From Flavobacterium sufflavum (GTDB lineage Bacteria; Bacteroidota; Bacteroidia; Flavobacteriales; Flavobacteriaceae), in contig NZ_SACJ01000015.1 of assembly GCF_004016525.1 (NCBI RefSeq), positions 40,759 through 104,758 of the forward strand: a DNA stretch of 64,000 bases. Direction: 5' to 3'. A program made the translations under genes and the position numbers. This document shows, one piece after another, positions 63,711 to 64,000 of the stretch. The notes beneath the pieces were generated by a model, which ran no database searches, was not told where the DNA came from, and saw only the letters and a list, made by a program, of their open reading frames with translations. The first letter of the stretch is position 1, and each line of letters starts with the position of its first letter.

Positions 63711-64000
63711 TTATTTTTTAATAGAAAACAAATTCGGTTTAATATAAAAACGATAGGATTTTACATTACCATTAGTGCTTTTATCGGTGCGGGGTAAATA
63801 TCTAAAACCTTTTATTTTTACATTATCATCCATATTTACCACTAGCTGATGCGGATGTGGCGTTTTTGAAACCGTCCAGGCAGTTGACCAAAAAGTAGAT
63901 TCCTGCTGGTCGAATATTTTTTCAGCCGAATAATTTCCTACCGAAACCTCTTCACTATCTGCATATGCAATTTTCCATTTGGAACGGTTTACCGCCAAAC
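63711..64000 (-). CDS. C-terminal F5/8-type (discoidin-like) domain of a protein running off the right edge
   Basis: The minus-strand frame is open to the window end, so the gene begins outside. The 96 or so visible residues look like the C-terminal half of an F5/8 type C carbohydrate-binding domain: AEKIFDQQESTFWSTAW, HQLVVNMDDNVKIKGFRYLP, then KSYRFYIKP. Such domains often end GH29, GH2 or GH92 enzymes. It is probably co-transcribed with the GH2 gene 12 bp downstream. Confidence 0.7.
   Translation of the reverse strand, partial: LAVNRSKWKIAYADSEEVSVGNYSAEKIFDQQESTFWSTAWTVSKTPHPHQLVVNMDDNVKIKGFRYLPRTDKSTNGNVKSYRFYIKPNLFSIKK

Noticed and set aside
1..64000. CRISPR arrays
   Set aside because: No regularly spaced direct repeats with unique spacers were found on reading; the three hip boxes are palindromic operators, not CRISPR repeats.

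Overview
The window is low-GC DNA from a member of the Bacteroidota, most likely a Flavobacterium-type organism. The signs are SusC/SusD pairs, a hybrid two-component sensor fused to an AraC domain, tmRNA with a GENTYALAA tag, and several promoters with the Bacteroidota -7 box TAnnTTTG. It alternates between plant cell-wall (pectin) degradation loci and ordinary housekeeping genes.

Region 1 (1-3331, + strand) is the end of a pectin gene cluster: the C-terminal part of a GH28 polygalacturonase-like enzyme, a secreted CE7-like acetyl esterase and a secreted GH63/GH37-like hydrolase. Region 2 (3414-26152) is mostly core: panB, an RluA-type pseudouridine synthase, a large hybrid histidine kinase, a zinc peptidase, amt, the comM-like AAA protein, a coupled pabB-tilS-dsbD run, a DUF4349 lipoprotein, a DoxX protein, lpdA, an AlaDH/PNT-type dehydrogenase and a beta-lactamase-family hydrolase. 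Two copies of a 170-200 bp dispersed repeat flank amt-comM, and one of them abuts a fragment of an IS3-type element.

Region 3 (26246-32861) starts with ssrA (tmRNA). Next comes a tripartite hipB-hipS-hipT toxin-antitoxin locus with three evenly spaced operator palindromes. After it is a minus-strand operon (PhyH oxygenase, an unlisted 41-residue ORF, CDP-alcohol phosphotransferase, GtrA, DUF4833). That operon begins, right after a good promoter, with a short ORF carrying seven consecutive cysteine codons, which looks like a regulatory leader peptide. The region ends in a sequence resembling the 3' end of ssrA, so it could be an accessory segment inserted at the tmRNA gene.

Region 4 (32978-57441) is a pectin-type polysaccharide utilization locus: an HTCS sensor-regulator, GH43, GH2, GH95, CE8 pectinesterase, a DUF5123-type surface lipoprotein, SusD, SusC, and a second GH95-CE8 pair. 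It is flanked by direct repeats of about 159 bp. The two operons carrying SusC and the second CE8 share a C6-tract motif about 200-260 bp upstream of their first genes, a candidate operator for the HTCS protein. The inferred logic is that SusC/D and the surface lipoprotein capture pectin fragments, CE8 removes methyl esters, and GH95, GH2 and GH43 trim side-chain sugars; the sensor turns the locus on.

Region 5 (57446-64000, - strand) holds a small redox/stress operon (SDR, VOC-SnoaL fusion, ABM monooxygenase). A perfect FNR/CRP-type palindrome lies in front of it and a Crp/Fnr-family regulator next to it. Then come a second GH2 enzyme and the C-terminal discoidin-like domain of a protein that runs off the window, so another carbohydrate locus begins here. 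No CRISPR array, tRNA, rRNA or integrase gene was seen.
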